From Cerasicoccus arenae (GTDB lineage: Bacteria > Verrucomicrobiota > Verrucomicrobiia > Opitutales > Cerasicoccaceae), in assembly GCF_014651635.1 (NCBI RefSeq), contig NZ_BMXG01000001.1, forward strand, positions 230,517 through 294,516: a stretch of 64,000 nucleotides of DNA. Direction: 5' to 3'. The notes below the pieces were generated by a model that worked only from the letters and a program-made list of their open reading frames with translations, was not told where the DNA came from and did not search any database. Below are positions 52,674-61,431 of this stretch, piece by piece (the stretch's first letter is position 1; each line of letters starts with the position of its first letter). The translations under genes were made by a program, and so were the position numbers.

Positions 52674-52702
52674 CTTATAACACTGACTCCATTCAATCTT
52701 AA
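52674..52702 (-). promoter_or_regulatory. Possible promoter of tRNA-Lys
   Basis: On the minus strand TTAAGA (52697-52702) and TATAAG (52674-52679) are separated by 17 bases, a sigma-70-like arrangement ending 20 bases before the tRNA. A palindrome TTATTGAT-T-ATCAATAA lies between this and the tRNA. Confidence 0.4.
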
Positions 52703-52893
52703 CCGAACCGCATCACATTAATACAATGCAGTCATCATTTTTCAAAAATGAGCGCACCTAGCGTGAAGTGTCAAACAGCTAAAACCGCCTAAAATCTATA
52801 TAAGAACAAGAGAAGCGGGCGATACTACGCCAGGCTTTACTTCAGTCAAGAGGGAAAAGCCCAAATTGGCTTTCAAAATGCCGAGGCCTGATT

Positions 52894-53949
52894 CTACCGC
52901 ACATTCATCGCGTTCAGTTCGTAGTCCTGATTGCGTAAATGGTAGTCTAGGGTGAGCTTTAGTGCGGTGCGGAGGTCGGTCTTGGGCTCCCAGCCAAGGT
53001 GGATTTTCGCTTCTTCGACCTTGGGTACGCGGTGGACAACGTCCTGGTAAGCTTCCCCGTAATAGGCACCGCTGGAGACTTCCTCGATCACAACCTTTTT
53101 GACGAGGTCGGCATATTCTGGATATTCGCCGATGAGTTCCACAAGCATGTAAGCCAGCTCTTTGATCGAAAATTCCTCGCCAGGGTTGCCAACGTTGAAA
53201 ATTCGGCCCGAGGCGCAACCGTTCTCATTGCGGATAATGCGCATGATGCAGTCCACACCATCGTCGATGAACGTGAAACAGCGCTTTTGCTGCCCACCGT
53301 CAACCAGCTTGATTGGCTTGCCCGTAATGATGTTGTGGATGAATTGCGTGACTACGCGCGAGGAGCCTTCCTTCGGGTCGTTGACATCGTCAAGCTTGGG
53401 GCCGACGAAATTGAACGGGCGGAAAAGCGAAAAATCGAGCCCCTCGGTTTCGCCGTAGGCCCAAATGACACGGTCGAGGAGTTGCTTGATCGTGGCGTAA
53501 ATCCAGCGCTGTTTGGGGATCGGGCCATAGACCATGTTCGTCGTGTATTCGTCGAACTCATTGTCCTGCACTAGGCCGTAAACTTCACTCGTGGACGGAA
53601 ACACCAGGCGTTTCTTGTATTGCACGGCCTTCTTGACCACGGAGACGTTGGCCTCGAAATCCAGCTCATAGACGCGGATTGGGTCTTTCACATAAAGGGC
53701 TGGTGTGGCAATGGCGACCAGTGGGACGACGACGTCGCATTTCTTCACGTGATATTCGATCCATTCCTTGTTGATGGTCATGTCCCCCTCAAAGAAGTGA
53801 AAACGTGGGTTGCTGATGGACGCGCCGAGCTTGTTGTCGGCCATGTCCATGCCCCAGACTTCCCAGTCCGTTTCGGTGAGAATCTTCCAGACCAAACTGC
53901 TGCCAATGAATCCATTGACGCCAAGGATCAAAACTTTCATGGGCGGCAT
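52894..53949 (-). CDS. UDP-glucuronate dehydrogenase (decarboxylating), ArnA C-domain-like
   Basis: 351-residue short-chain dehydrogenase closely matching the dehydrogenase half of ArnA, which converts UDP-glucuronate to UDP-4-keto-pentose. Shared: VLILGVNGFIGSSL (NAD loop), [30 protein letters not shown] (Ser/Glu), PKQRWIYATIKQLLDRVIWAYG (Tyr-x3-Lys) and YQDVVHRVP, whose Arg matches the catalytic Arg619 of ArnA. There is no formyltransferase domain. The product may go to UDP-xylose or an aminopentose for surface glycans. No arn partners adjoin. Confidence 0.9.
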   Translation of the reverse strand: MPPMKVLILGVNGFIGSSLVWKILTETDWEVWGMDMADNKLGASISNPRFHFFEGDMTINKEWIEYHVKKCDVVVPLVAIATPALYVKDPIRVYELDFEANVSVVKKAVQYKKRLVFPSTSEVYGLVQDNEFDEYTTNMVYGPIPKQRWIYATIKQLLDRVIWAYGETEGLDFSLFRPFNFVGPKLDDVNDPKEGSSRVVTQFIHNIITGKPIKLVDGGQQKRCFTFIDDGVDCIMRIIRNENGCASGRIFNVGNPGEEFSIKELAYMLVELIGEYPEYADLVKKVVIEEVSSGAYYGEAYQDVVHRVPKVEEAKIHLGWEPKTDLRTALKLTLDYHLRNQDYELNAMNVR

Positions 53950-54117
53950 TTAAACGGCCCAGTGCGCTTAGGGAAACAACGAAAAGCACCGACACGGCAT
54001 TTCAATCATCAAAGAAAATCGACGATGCGGCATACTGAAATTTGAAGGAAGGAGCGAACCATTGACTCAGCCCTCCTCCTGAACCACCGTCGGGTCCCTC
54101 AACATGACACCAAAGAA

Positions 54118-54840
54118 ATGACCACACTTGTAGTAGGCGCAAGCGGAGCAACTGGTCGACTACTCGTCGGGCAATTACTGAAACGAGGGCAGCAAGTGAA
54201 GGCGATCGTGCGATCATCAGAGAGCTTGCCTAAACAAATGAAGGACAACCCGCGGTTGTCTGTGATCCAAGCCAGCCTACTCGACCTCAGTGATTCAGAA
54301 ATAGCTGCGCATGTCCGCGGCTGCAATGCAATCGCTTCATGCCTTGGCCATAATCTGACTTTTAAAGGACTTTTCAGCCACCCCCGCAGGCTCGTAACCG
54401 ATGCCACCCGCCGAATATGCAACGCCATTGAATCAACCGGCGCAACAGATTCGATCAAATTTGTGCTCATGAACACAACTGGGAACCAAAATCGCGACCT
54501 CAATGAGCCAATCTCCTCTCCCCAAAAGTGTGTGATCGGGCTGCTCCGCTTATTACTCCCTCCCCATGTCGACAACGAGGAGGCGGCAGACTACTTGCGG
54601 GCCGAAATTGGGCAGGACAATAGCGTCATCCAATGGGTCACCGTTCGCCCAGACGGCCTGATCGACCAAGACGAGGTTACACCGTACACGCTGCACGCAT
54701 CGCCAACGCGGAGTGCAATCTTCAACGCGGGCAAGACGAGCCGAATCAACGTTGCCCACTTTATGGCTGATCTCATCACCAACCCCAAACTCTGGAACCA
54801 GTGGCAGGGGCAAATGCCCGTTATTTATAACGAGGAATGA
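54118..54840 (+). CDS. NAD(P)-binding SDR-like protein
   Basis: 240 residues of the atypical, extended SDR type (NAD(P)H-binding, NmrA-like). TTLVVGASGATGRLLVGQLL at the N-terminus holds the GxxGxxG nucleotide loop. KAIVRSSESLPKQ provides a basic residue that suits NADP. No catalytic Tyr-x3-Lys is evident, so it may be a sensor or a reductase of unknown substrate. It is followed on the same strand by a carbohydrate-binding-like ORF. Confidence 0.8.
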   Translation: MTTLVVGASGATGRLLVGQLLKRGQQVKAIVRSSESLPKQMKDNPRLSVIQASLLDLSDSEIAAHVRGCNAIASCLGHNLTFKGLFSHPRRLVTDATRRICNAIESTGATDSIKFVLMNTTGNQNRDLNEPISSPQKCVIGLLRLLLPPHVDNEEAADYLRAEIGQDNSVIQWVTVRPDGLIDQDEVTPYTLHASPTRSAIFNAGKTSRINVAHFMADLITNPKLWNQWQGQMPVIYNEE

Positions 54841-54874
54841 TCCTAAGAATAGGCTAAAAACTTCCCCAAAACCA

Positions 54875-55327
54875 ATGAACGAAGTCATCACCGACCCGCA
54901 ATTCGGCACTCTGGACACAGTTGACTCCCTGTGGCAGATCATCTGTCACGAGGGCATCACTATAACACCTTCTGTGCTGGATTCCGTTTTAAAGCTCGAT
55001 GTGTTGAATACCAAAGGCGCGAACTGGCATGGCGAGCTGCGTTATGCGCCGTTTGAGGTCAACCCGCCCCAGACCTATATAGTAACCTTTTCTGCCAAAG
55101 CAAAAGTCTCGTTTTTGTTCAGCGTGTGGTTGGGGCAAATGAATCACCCGTGGGCATCGCTAACGCCAGATAGCAATCACTTCGGAGAACAAATGATGAC
55201 ACCTGAGTGGCAGACGTTCACGCACACCTGGACTCCAAATAAGCAAGAAACACAGGCCCGCTTGAACTTCGTATTAGGACCAATAGATAACACGATCGAA
55301 ATCAAGAACGTGAGCCTCAAACATTAG
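54875..55327 (+). CDS. Hypothetical protein, CBM-like beta-sandwich
   Basis: 150 residues without a signal peptide. The strand pattern TYIVTFSAKAKVSFLFSVWLGQ, with SVLKLDVLNTKGANWHGELRY and closing TIEIKNVSL, is like carbohydrate-binding modules of the CBM4/9 type, which end in an IDNISL-type word. Being cytosolic and standalone is odd for a CBM. It lies 34 bases after the SDR gene. Confidence 0.6.
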   Translation: MNEVITDPQFGTLDTVDSLWQIICHEGITITPSVLDSVLKLDVLNTKGANWHGELRYAPFEVNPPQTYIVTFSAKAKVSFLFSVWLGQMNHPWASLTPDSNHFGEQMMTPEWQTFTHTWTPNKQETQARLNFVLGPIDNTIEIKNVSLKH

Positions 55328-55436
55328 CCGACTGCGTCAAAAACGAAGCCGATTATCGCAACACGATGAAACTGCGCCCAGGGACGCGCCTTGCGCTACC
55401 CCTAGGAATGCTGATCGGTCTTAACCGACCGTAAAA

Positions 55437-55955
55437 TCACTCCATTAGACCGATCTCAGGCTTGATATTTTCGCTGGAACCACCGCCGCTAGAACCGCCA
55501 CCACTGGAGTTTTCGGGAATTTCTTCGCTCGGTCCACGATAGTAAGGCGTAGCTTGTTGGCTGCTGCCACCGCCACCACTCGAACCGCCACCATACTGAC
55601 TGCCACCGCCACTCGAGCCGCCACCATATTGGCTACCGCCTCCGCCAGTATTTGGATGACGATTGGGCTTCATGGGATTGCTCCCGCCGCCAATTTGGCT
55701 ACCGCCACCGCCTGTCCGTTGATTGGGGTTGTAATACGGATCGTTGTAAGGTGTGCCTTGGACCGTGTCGCCGCCGCTTGAGCCACCGCCATCAATCTGG
55801 CTGCCGCCACCGCCGCTCGGATGACTCGGGTCGTAATACGGGTCGTTATAGGGGGTCCCCATCACGGTACCGCCAGTATTTCCGGGGTAATTTTCCTCTT
55901 CAACAGTGCAGCCTGAAAAGACCGCAATAACAGATAAAATCAGTAGATACTTCAT
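55437..55955 (-). CDS. Gly/Ser-rich lipoprotein with GTPYNDPYY repeats
   Basis: 172 residues from ATG at 55955. A lipoprotein signal (MKYLLILSVIAVFSGC) is followed by a disordered region: the word GTPYNDPYY occurs twice, and SGGGGSQ/GGGSQYGGGSS blocks repeat several times. The C-terminus is acidic (NIKPEIGLME). Low complexity suggests a flexible surface or spacer protein. No family is recognised. Confidence 0.65.
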   Translation of the reverse strand: MKYLLILSVIAVFSGCTVEEENYPGNTGGTVMGTPYNDPYYDPSHPSGGGGSQIDGGGSSGGDTVQGTPYNDPYYNPNQRTGGGGSQIGGGSNPMKPNRHPNTGGGGSQYGGGSSGGGSQYGGGSSGGGGSSQQATPYYRGPSEEIPENSSGGGSSGGGSSENIKPEIGLME

Positions 55956-56058
55956 TGGTAATAGTAGATTGACGCAAATGCTTCGAGTGGTGTCAGTTAA
56001 TTCTCCTGTGATAATCAAGGCAATTCCGAATGATAACTAATTGTGGCCATTTCTGCCG

Positions 56059-56086
56059 TTGACGCCATCTGGTCAGGCGCTCTAAT
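56059..56086 (+). promoter_or_regulatory. Sigma-70-type promoter upstream of leuC
   Basis: TTGACG (56059-56064) and TCTAAT (56081-56086) are separated by 16 bases, and the leuC ATG is 27 bases downstream of the -10 box. This is five of six matches at each box. No attenuator structure is visible in the short leader. Confidence 0.5.
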
Positions 56087-56112
56087 TTGGAATGCTTCTA
56101 AATTTAACGATC

Positions 56113-57540
56113 ATGGGCAAAACGCTATTTCATAAAGTCTGGGAAGACCACGCCGTTCGGAAGTTGCCGAACGGGCAAACGCAGCTGTTTATTGGCACAC
56201 ACCTCATCCACGAGGTGACCTCACCACAGGCTTTCGGCATGCTCGGTGACCTCGGCCTCTCCGTTAAATACCCACAGCGCACATTTGCGACCGTGGACCA
56301 CATTGTGCCGACCAATGAAACCCTTGAGCCATACAGCGACCCTCTCGCCCAGGCCATGATCGAGGAATTGCGCAAAAATTGCGCGGACAACGACATCACA
56401 TTTTTTGACACCAACACCGGCATGCAGGGCGTCGTCCACATCGTTGGCCCCGAGCAGGGGATCACCCAACCAGGCACTACGATTGCTTGTGGAGACAGCC
56501 ATACCGCCACACACGGCGCATTCGGCGCGATTGCCTTTGGCATCGGCACCAGCCAAGTCCGTGACGTGCTGGCCACCCAGAGTCTTGCTTTAAGCGAACT
56601 GAAGGTACGCCGCATCAACGTGAGCGGCAAGCTCGGACCAGGTGTCTATGCCAAGGACGTCATCCTGCACATTATTCGCGTACTCGGCGTCAACGGCGGA
56701 CTCGGCTACGCCTATGAATACGGCGGCGAAGTCTTTGATCGTTTCACGATGGAAGAGCGTATGACGGTGTGCAATATGTCCATCGAGGGCGGTGCTCGCT
56801 GTGGTTACGTCAACCCCGACCAGACCACCTTCGATTATCTCAAAGGCCGCCCATACTCACCGAAAGGCGCGGAGTGGGACACTGCCGTTGAGCGCTGGGC
56901 TTCCTTTGCCAGTGATGCAGACGCCCAGTATGACGACGTTTACAACATTGATGCCGCGGACATCAAGCCGACCGTCACTTGGGGCATCAATCCAGCCCAG
57001 GCAATTTTCATCGACGAAAAAATGCCGCTACTGGACGAGCTGGACTCACATGACCGCGCCACCGCTCAGGAAGCCTACGAATACATGAGCCTCACCGAGG
57101 GTGCTCCGATTCGTGGCCAAAAAATCGATGTCGCCTTCATTGGCTCCTGCACCAACGGCCGTCTGAGCGATCTGGAAGAAGTCGCCCAATATGTGAAGGG
57201 CAAAAAAGTTTCTGCCCACGTCAAGGCAATCGTCGTTCCCGGTTCACAAGTCGTTGCCAAAATCGCCATCGAAAAGGGCCTCGATAAAATATTCTCCGAA
57301 GCTGGCTTTGAATGGCGCGCCGCCGGTTGCTCCATGTGTCTGGCCATGAACCCGGACAAGCTAATCGGCAACCAACTCTGTGCCAGCTCATCGAATCGCA
57401 ATTTCAAGGGCCGCCAAGGCAGCCCCACTGGTCGCACGCTCCTTATGAGTCCAGTCATGGTCGCCGCCGCCGCAATCACCGGCGAAGTCACCGACGCTCG
57501 CGAGCTGTTCAACCAAACCGCCACCATAGCAGCGGTTTGA
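56113..57540 (+). CDS. leuC: 3-isopropylmalate dehydratase large subunit
   Basis: Leucine synthesis: isomerises 2- to 3-isopropylmalate, with LeuD as partner. 475 residues from [15 protein letters not shown]. Aconitase-family parts: [12 protein letters not shown] region, [24 protein letters not shown], and the three Fe-S cysteines in GSCTNGR and [10 protein letters not shown]. The C-terminal [22 protein letters not shown] is standard. leuD does not follow; a terminator does, so the small subunit must be elsewhere. Confidence 0.95.
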   Translation: MGKTLFHKVWEDHAVRKLPNGQTQLFIGTHLIHEVTSPQAFGMLGDLGLSVKYPQRTFATVDHIVPTNETLEPYSDPLAQAMIEELRKNCADNDITFFDTNTGMQGVVHIVGPEQGITQPGTTIACGDSHTATHGAFGAIAFGIGTSQVRDVLATQSLALSELKVRRINVSGKLGPGVYAKDVILHIIRVLGVNGGLGYAYEYGGEVFDRFTMEERMTVCNMSIEGGARCGYVNPDQTTFDYLKGRPYSPKGAEWDTAVERWASFASDADAQYDDVYNIDAADIKPTVTWGINPAQAIFIDEKMPLLDELDSHDRATAQEAYEYMSLTEGAPIRGQKIDVAFIGSCTNGRLSDLEEVAQYVKGKKVSAHVKAIVVPGSQVVAKIAIEKGLDKIFSEAGFEWRAAGCSMCLAMNPDKLIGNQLCASSSNRNFKGRQGSPTGRTLLMSPVMVAAAAITGEVTDARELFNQTATIAAV

Positions 57541-57562
57541 GGATTAAAGTTTAACGATTAAA
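57540..57562 (+). repeat. GGTTAAAG-family-like repeat after leuC (copy 4)
   Basis: AGGATTAAAGTTTAACGATT with AAAG follows the leuC stop. It is a looser member of the GGTTAAAG word family, just before the terminator hairpin. Confidence 0.35.
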
Positions 57563-57566
57563 GTAG

Positions 57567-57598
57567 GCGTCGGCGCGTAATGTGCCGGCGCTTTTTTT
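57567..57598 (+). terminator. Intrinsic terminator of leuC
   Basis: GCGTCGGCGC and GTGCCGGCGC pair over 10 positions with two G-U pairs, loop GTAAT. Seven T bases follow (57592-57598). Confidence 0.88.
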
Positions 57599-57694
57599 GG
57601 GATTACTCGCGAGCAACGGTTTGTTACTGCCAAGACAGACATCAGCGGCAATTCAGACGATTCCGCTGCTCTGCGCAGTCGACAACGATCAGAC

Positions 57695-58447
57695 TTAGCT
57701 CAAACGGCGGCGAAGCAAAACCGAGCCAGCCATCAGCCCTGCCATAATCATCGCATAGGTGCTCGGTTCGGGAACGACACGGACATCGCCAGATATAACC
57801 AAGTCCTGCCCAATTCGATTAATTGCGTTGGTATTATTGGCGTTCGAACCTGTATCACCAAAGTAGATACTAAATTCGATATCGGTGCCGTTTGTGAGAC
57901 CGGTGAATGCCGTGCCAGCAACAGAATTAGACGAGGTCAAATCGATCACCTGTGCTGTATCAAGCGTACTGCCGCTTAAAGTCTGAGTGCCCAAGCGATC
58001 AGGATCAGCAAACCCAACTGCATCCGAGAAAAAGCTCATGGTAAATGTAGTGCTCGAAGTCGATCCAGTCGCATAATAGCGGAAACTGACACTGGTAAGG
58101 TCGAGCACTTCGTCAACGGCTAGCCCAGCGATTGATATGGCAAAAGTGTGATAGGCATTCGTTCCAGAACTTGGCAAGCTGCTTACGGTTGTTCCGGTGG
58201 CCCTCATATAAGTGTTGGTGCTCTGGGTCGAAAACCCGCTAATAGTGCTACCGCTACCATCCGTGCCAAGTGCAGAAGTCCGCGGGTCATATTCACCAGC
58301 AGAAACAACACTGGAAAAGCTAGGAGCAACGATCCCATTGCCATTATCAGCTAACTTGTACGTGACAATTGTCGACGCGGGTAACGAGGAACAGAACGAA
58401 ATAAAGAGGGCTCCGATTACAAGACGAAAGGGCTGAAGCTTAATCAT
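57695..58447 (-). CDS. PEP-CTERM exported protein
   Basis: 250 residues from MIKLQPFRLVIGALFISF (signal peptide ending near SSLPAS). The mature part is a beta-rich domain (LTSVSFRYYATGSTSSTTF, DIEFSIYFGDTGSNANNTN). The C-terminus is a PEP-CTERM anchor: VPEPSTYAMIMAGLMAGSVL, then RRRLS. Such proteins are sorted and cleaved by exosortase and often belong to the extracellular matrix. Exosortase itself is not in this window. Confidence 0.88.
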   Translation of the reverse strand: MIKLQPFRLVIGALFISFCSSLPASTIVTYKLADNGNGIVAPSFSSVVSAGEYDPRTSALGTDGSGSTISGFSTQSTNTYMRATGTTVSSLPSSGTNAYHTFAISIAGLAVDEVLDLTSVSFRYYATGSTSSTTFTMSFFSDAVGFADPDRLGTQTLSGSTLDTAQVIDLTSSNSVAGTAFTGLTNGTDIEFSIYFGDTGSNANNTNAINRIGQDLVISGDVRVVPEPSTYAMIMAGLMAGSVLLRRRLS

Positions 58448-58539
58448 TAATCGTTTGATACAAAATTTTGTGATTTTGTCAATCTCCCACGCCTTTTGCC
58501 GCATAGAGACCCAGCATTCTAAAGCCAATCCGGCACCGA

Positions 58540-58995
58540 CTATAAATCTCGCTGGCGGGTGTCGATGACCAGCGTGACGGGGCCGTCGTTGTGCGCCTCT
58601 ATCTGCATATCCGCCGCAAAGACGCCGCTGGGGACCGCGTGGCCAAGTAGCGTTGCGAGCTGTTGCTTGAAATGTTCGTACAAAGCCGTCGCTTCCGCGG
58701 GCGGAGCCGAGCGATTGAACGACGGACGGGCACCCTTCTTGACGTTACCATAGAGCGTGAACTGACTGATAACAAGCACGCCGCCCCCAGAGTCCACAAG
58801 CGAACGATTCATTCGGCCCTCGTCATCCTCGAAAATACGGAGTGCGGCAATTTTGCGCACGAGCCAACCCGCATCGTCGGCGTCATCACCCTGCCCTACA
58901 CCGAGGAAGACCAGCATGCCAGCGCCGATTTCTCCCGTTATTTCACCATCTACACGACAAATCGCGCTCGTCACGCGTTGAACCACGGCCCGCAT
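58540..58995 (-). CDS. dtd: D-aminoacyl-tRNA deacylase
   Basis: Hydrolyses D-aminoacyl-tRNAs, a chiral proofreading step. 151 residues, the usual length. Motifs: MRAVVQRVTSAICRVDGE at the N-terminus, the active-site VISQFTLYGNVKKGARPSF and NDGPVTLVIDT (the Gly-Pro motif). It begins two bases after the coaC stop, so the two are probably co-transcribed. Confidence 0.94.
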   Translation of the reverse strand: MRAVVQRVTSAICRVDGEITGEIGAGMLVFLGVGQGDDADDAGWLVRKIAALRIFEDDEGRMNRSLVDSGGGVLVISQFTLYGNVKKGARPSFNRSAPPAEATALYEHFKQQLATLLGHAVPSGVFAADMQIEAHNDGPVTLVIDTRQRDL

Positions 58996-58997
58996 GC

Positions 58998-59546
58998 TCA
59001 GCCAAAGAAGGTGTCGACGCGGGCGACAATGTCATCAACTGGCGCAAGTTTGCCCGCACCTTCGTAACCACAAGCGAGCATGCCGTTTTCCTGAGGTTCG
59101 ATGAAATGATGACCACGGGCACGCAGGGTTTCGATGTTGGTCTGGGTGGCAGGATGCATCAGCATTTTACCGTTCATCGCGGGAGCAATCATGACCGGAG
59201 CCGGAGTTGCCAAATAAATACTGGTCAACAAATCAGGGGCAAGGCCATGGGCAAAGCATGCCAAGATGTTGGCCGTGGCCGGAGCGACGAGTAGAAGGTC
59301 TGCTTTGTCGGCCAACTCAATATGCCCAGGCTGCCAGCCCTCACCCTCTTTCCACAAATCGACGCCAACGGGGTTCCGCGAGAGTGTCTGTAGCGTGATT
59401 GGCCCGATGATACGCGCGGCCTCAGCCGTCATCACCGCAAAAACCTGCGCCCCGCCCTGCGTCAACTGCGAGGTGATGTCGGCCGCTTTATAAGCTGCAA
59501 TGGAGCCCGTAACACCGAGGATGATCGTTTTGCCGGAAAAGGACAT
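58998..59546 (-). CDS. Phosphopantothenoylcysteine decarboxylase (CoaC only)
   Basis: FMN flavoprotein of coenzyme A synthesis that decarboxylates phosphopantothenoylcysteine. 182 residues cover only the CoaC domain: ILGVTGSIAAYKAAD (His-equivalent region), VAPATANILACFAHGLAPDL, IAPAMNGKMLMHPAT, and the Cys flap GMLACGYEGAGKL. The usual CoaB synthetase half of CoaBC is missing and must be encoded elsewhere. It is coupled to dtd. Confidence 0.88.
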   Translation of the reverse strand: MSFSGKTIILGVTGSIAAYKAADITSQLTQGGAQVFAVMTAEAARIIGPITLQTLSRNPVGVDLWKEGEGWQPGHIELADKADLLLVAPATANILACFAHGLAPDLLTSIYLATPAPVMIAPAMNGKMLMHPATQTNIETLRARGHHFIEPQENGMLACGYEGAGKLAPVDDIVARVDTFFG

Positions 59547-59735
59547 GCAAGAACCATAATTTTTGCGGTTAATGATTACACGCCAAAAATGAAGGCCCGG
59601 AACTTGCTAAACCGAGGATGGTTGCACAAATGCAATAATCCGGGGGAAATCGTTACCTTTTGGGCGCTTCCAAATGTTGCGATTGGATTATCATGTCTTT
59701 GAATACAGCTTTTTAAACAGAAAACTAAGGTATCT

Positions 59736-61310
59736 TTGAATTTTTCGCGAGGACTGCACCGTCTTACTCCCACCATGCTTGGCGTGGTGGCGGGGTCACT
59801 GGCATTTATCGTCGTAGCGCTTTGCATCGGCCTGTTCTACTTCATGGCGGCGACGACATGCGAAGAGCGCATACGCAATCAAGTACTTGATCTGGCAACC
59901 CTCGCGTCAACCGTCGTTGACGCTGAGGAGCATCATCAGCTCCAAAACGCTGATCTTCAAGGAAGCCCCCAACACTTACAGGCCCTGAAACCCCTAGTGG
60001 CGATTCACAAGAAAATCCCCGAAGTCCACTACATCTACACAATGGTCTATAATGGGGATCGACAGTTCTTTGTCCTCGATACCGCGCAGAACCCCATCAT
60101 TGCACAGCGCAAGGACACCGAACCTTCCTCGGTCATGTCGGAGTATTTCCCGGAGAATCCGTATGAGGCGCTAGCCAAGACTCAACTAGTGGATGGTCAG
60201 CCTTATATCTTTCCAGAAATCTACGAAGATTCCTACGGTCGCTTCATTTCGGCGGTTGCTCCGCTAATGGACGATAATGGCCGTTTAGAGGGTTTTTTGG
60301 GCGTCGATTACCGGGTGAGCGTTTACGAAAACGAAATCGCACAAATTCGCAACATGGCCATCTTCGCCCTGATGGTGGGTGCGTTTGGCTCCATCCTGCT
60401 TGGTATGCTTTCCAGTAACCAAAGAGCGCAGAGCCTCATTCAGGTGCAGGAACGCATCCGGGCCGAAAACGAAATGCGAGCAGCCAAGGAACGCGCTGAA
60501 AGCGCTTTGGACACCAAGCAGGAACTGCTTACCATTGCTGCCCACGACCTAAAAAACCCCCTCGCGGCCATCATCGGCGTGGCTGATATGATGGCGATCT
60601 ATCTCAGAGATGTCCCCCCCCGTTACCTGCCAGAAGGCACCCGCAACCTCTTCTTCAAAATCCCCAAATACGCTAACAACATGCTGCGCATCATCGAAGA
60701 TGTGCTCAAGGCCGAGACCGCGGAGCGAATTGGAATCCAGTTGGCCGATAAGCCATTCAGTGTGACCGAGGCCGCCAACGAAGTGGTCGAATTCAACCGC
60801 TTTGCCTCGAAGAAAAAGAAGATCACCATCCACTACGTCTGCGAGCGTGCGTTTTATATGATCGGCGACCGTGACCGCATGATGGAGGCACTGGATAACC
60901 TCGTAAGCAACGCAGTAAAATACTCTCCGCCCAACTCCCGAGTCGATGTTGCTCTTGGCTGTGATCTAGCCAGAACCATGTTACGCTTTTCCGTGACCGA
61001 CGAAGGCCCCGGACTTAACGAGAAAGACCAACAACGCTTGTTTCAAAAATTCCAAAAACTCAGTGCTAAACCAACAGCAGGCGAGAGTTCCTCCGGCCTT
61101 GGCCTGTCAATCGTTAAGCACGTCGTCGAAGCGCATGGTGGCCAAGTCTTCTGCGAAAGTGAAAAGGGATTCGGCGCGACATTTATCATCGAAATGCCCA
61201 TTGTCGAAGCCAGGTCACTTTATGAGGAATACAATGAAAATGAAACACCTGCCGAGGTGCCCGTTTCTCATCTTTCATCGCAGCGAATTGCCGCCTTCCA
61301 CAAACGATGA
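59736..61310 (+). CDS. Membrane sensor histidine kinase
   Basis: 524 residues from TTG preceded by AAGG. Two membrane segments (LGVVAGSLAFIVVALCIGLFYF and MAIFALMVGAFGSILLGMLS, near 205-225) enclose a periplasmic sensor domain of about 170 residues (VHYIYTMVYNGDRQFFVLD; YGRFISAVAPLMDDNGRLEGFLGVDY, a Cache/PAS-like closing word). HisKA has AAHDLKNPLAAIIG (His270). The ATPase has DNLVSNAVKYSPP, DEGPGL and SSGLGLSIVKHVVEAHGG. No response regulator adjoins; a partner elsewhere is expected. Confidence 0.9.
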   Translation: MNFSRGLHRLTPTMLGVVAGSLAFIVVALCIGLFYFMAATTCEERIRNQVLDLATLASTVVDAEEHHQLQNADLQGSPQHLQALKPLVAIHKKIPEVHYIYTMVYNGDRQFFVLDTAQNPIIAQRKDTEPSSVMSEYFPENPYEALAKTQLVDGQPYIFPEIYEDSYGRFISAVAPLMDDNGRLEGFLGVDYRVSVYENEIAQIRNMAIFALMVGAFGSILLGMLSSNQRAQSLIQVQERIRAENEMRAAKERAESALDTKQELLTIAAHDLKNPLAAIIGVADMMAIYLRDVPPRYLPEGTRNLFFKIPKYANNMLRIIEDVLKAETAERIGIQLADKPFSVTEAANEVVEFNRFASKKKKITIHYVCERAFYMIGDRDRMMEALDNLVSNAVKYSPPNSRVDVALGCDLARTMLRFSVTDEGPGLNEKDQQRLFQKFQKLSAKPTAGESSSGLGLSIVKHVVEAHGGQVFCESEKGFGATFIIEMPIVEARSLYEEYNENETPAEVPVSHLSSQRIAAFHKR

Positions 61311-61370
61311 TGTCATTGGAGGCCGCTGGCACTGCAGCGCACCCGAAGCATTAGTAATGCAACCAGAAAA

Positions 61371-61404
61371 CAGGGCATGCCGAAACACGATTCGGTATAC
61401 CCTG
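61371..61404 (-). terminator. Terminator between convergent kinase and PEP-CTERM genes
   Basis: CAGGGCATGCCGAA and TTCGGTATACCCTG form a 14-base stem with two G-U-type pairs and a six-base loop. On the minus strand TTTTCTGG follows, so it best serves the PEP-CTERM gene ending at 61432, while it may also stop kinase transcripts. Confidence 0.75.
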
Positions 61405-61431
61405 CAAAAATGGCTCTATAGATATGTTTGG

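Noticed and set aside
52578-52700. tRNA-Lys as an integration site for a genomic island
   Set aside because: No integrase, no second copy of the tRNA 3' end and no change in gene type around it.
52856-52873. AAAGCC/GGCTTT hairpin downstream of the UDP-glucuronate dehydrogenase gene
   Set aside because: Only six base pairs and a weak T run; not strong enough to call a terminator.
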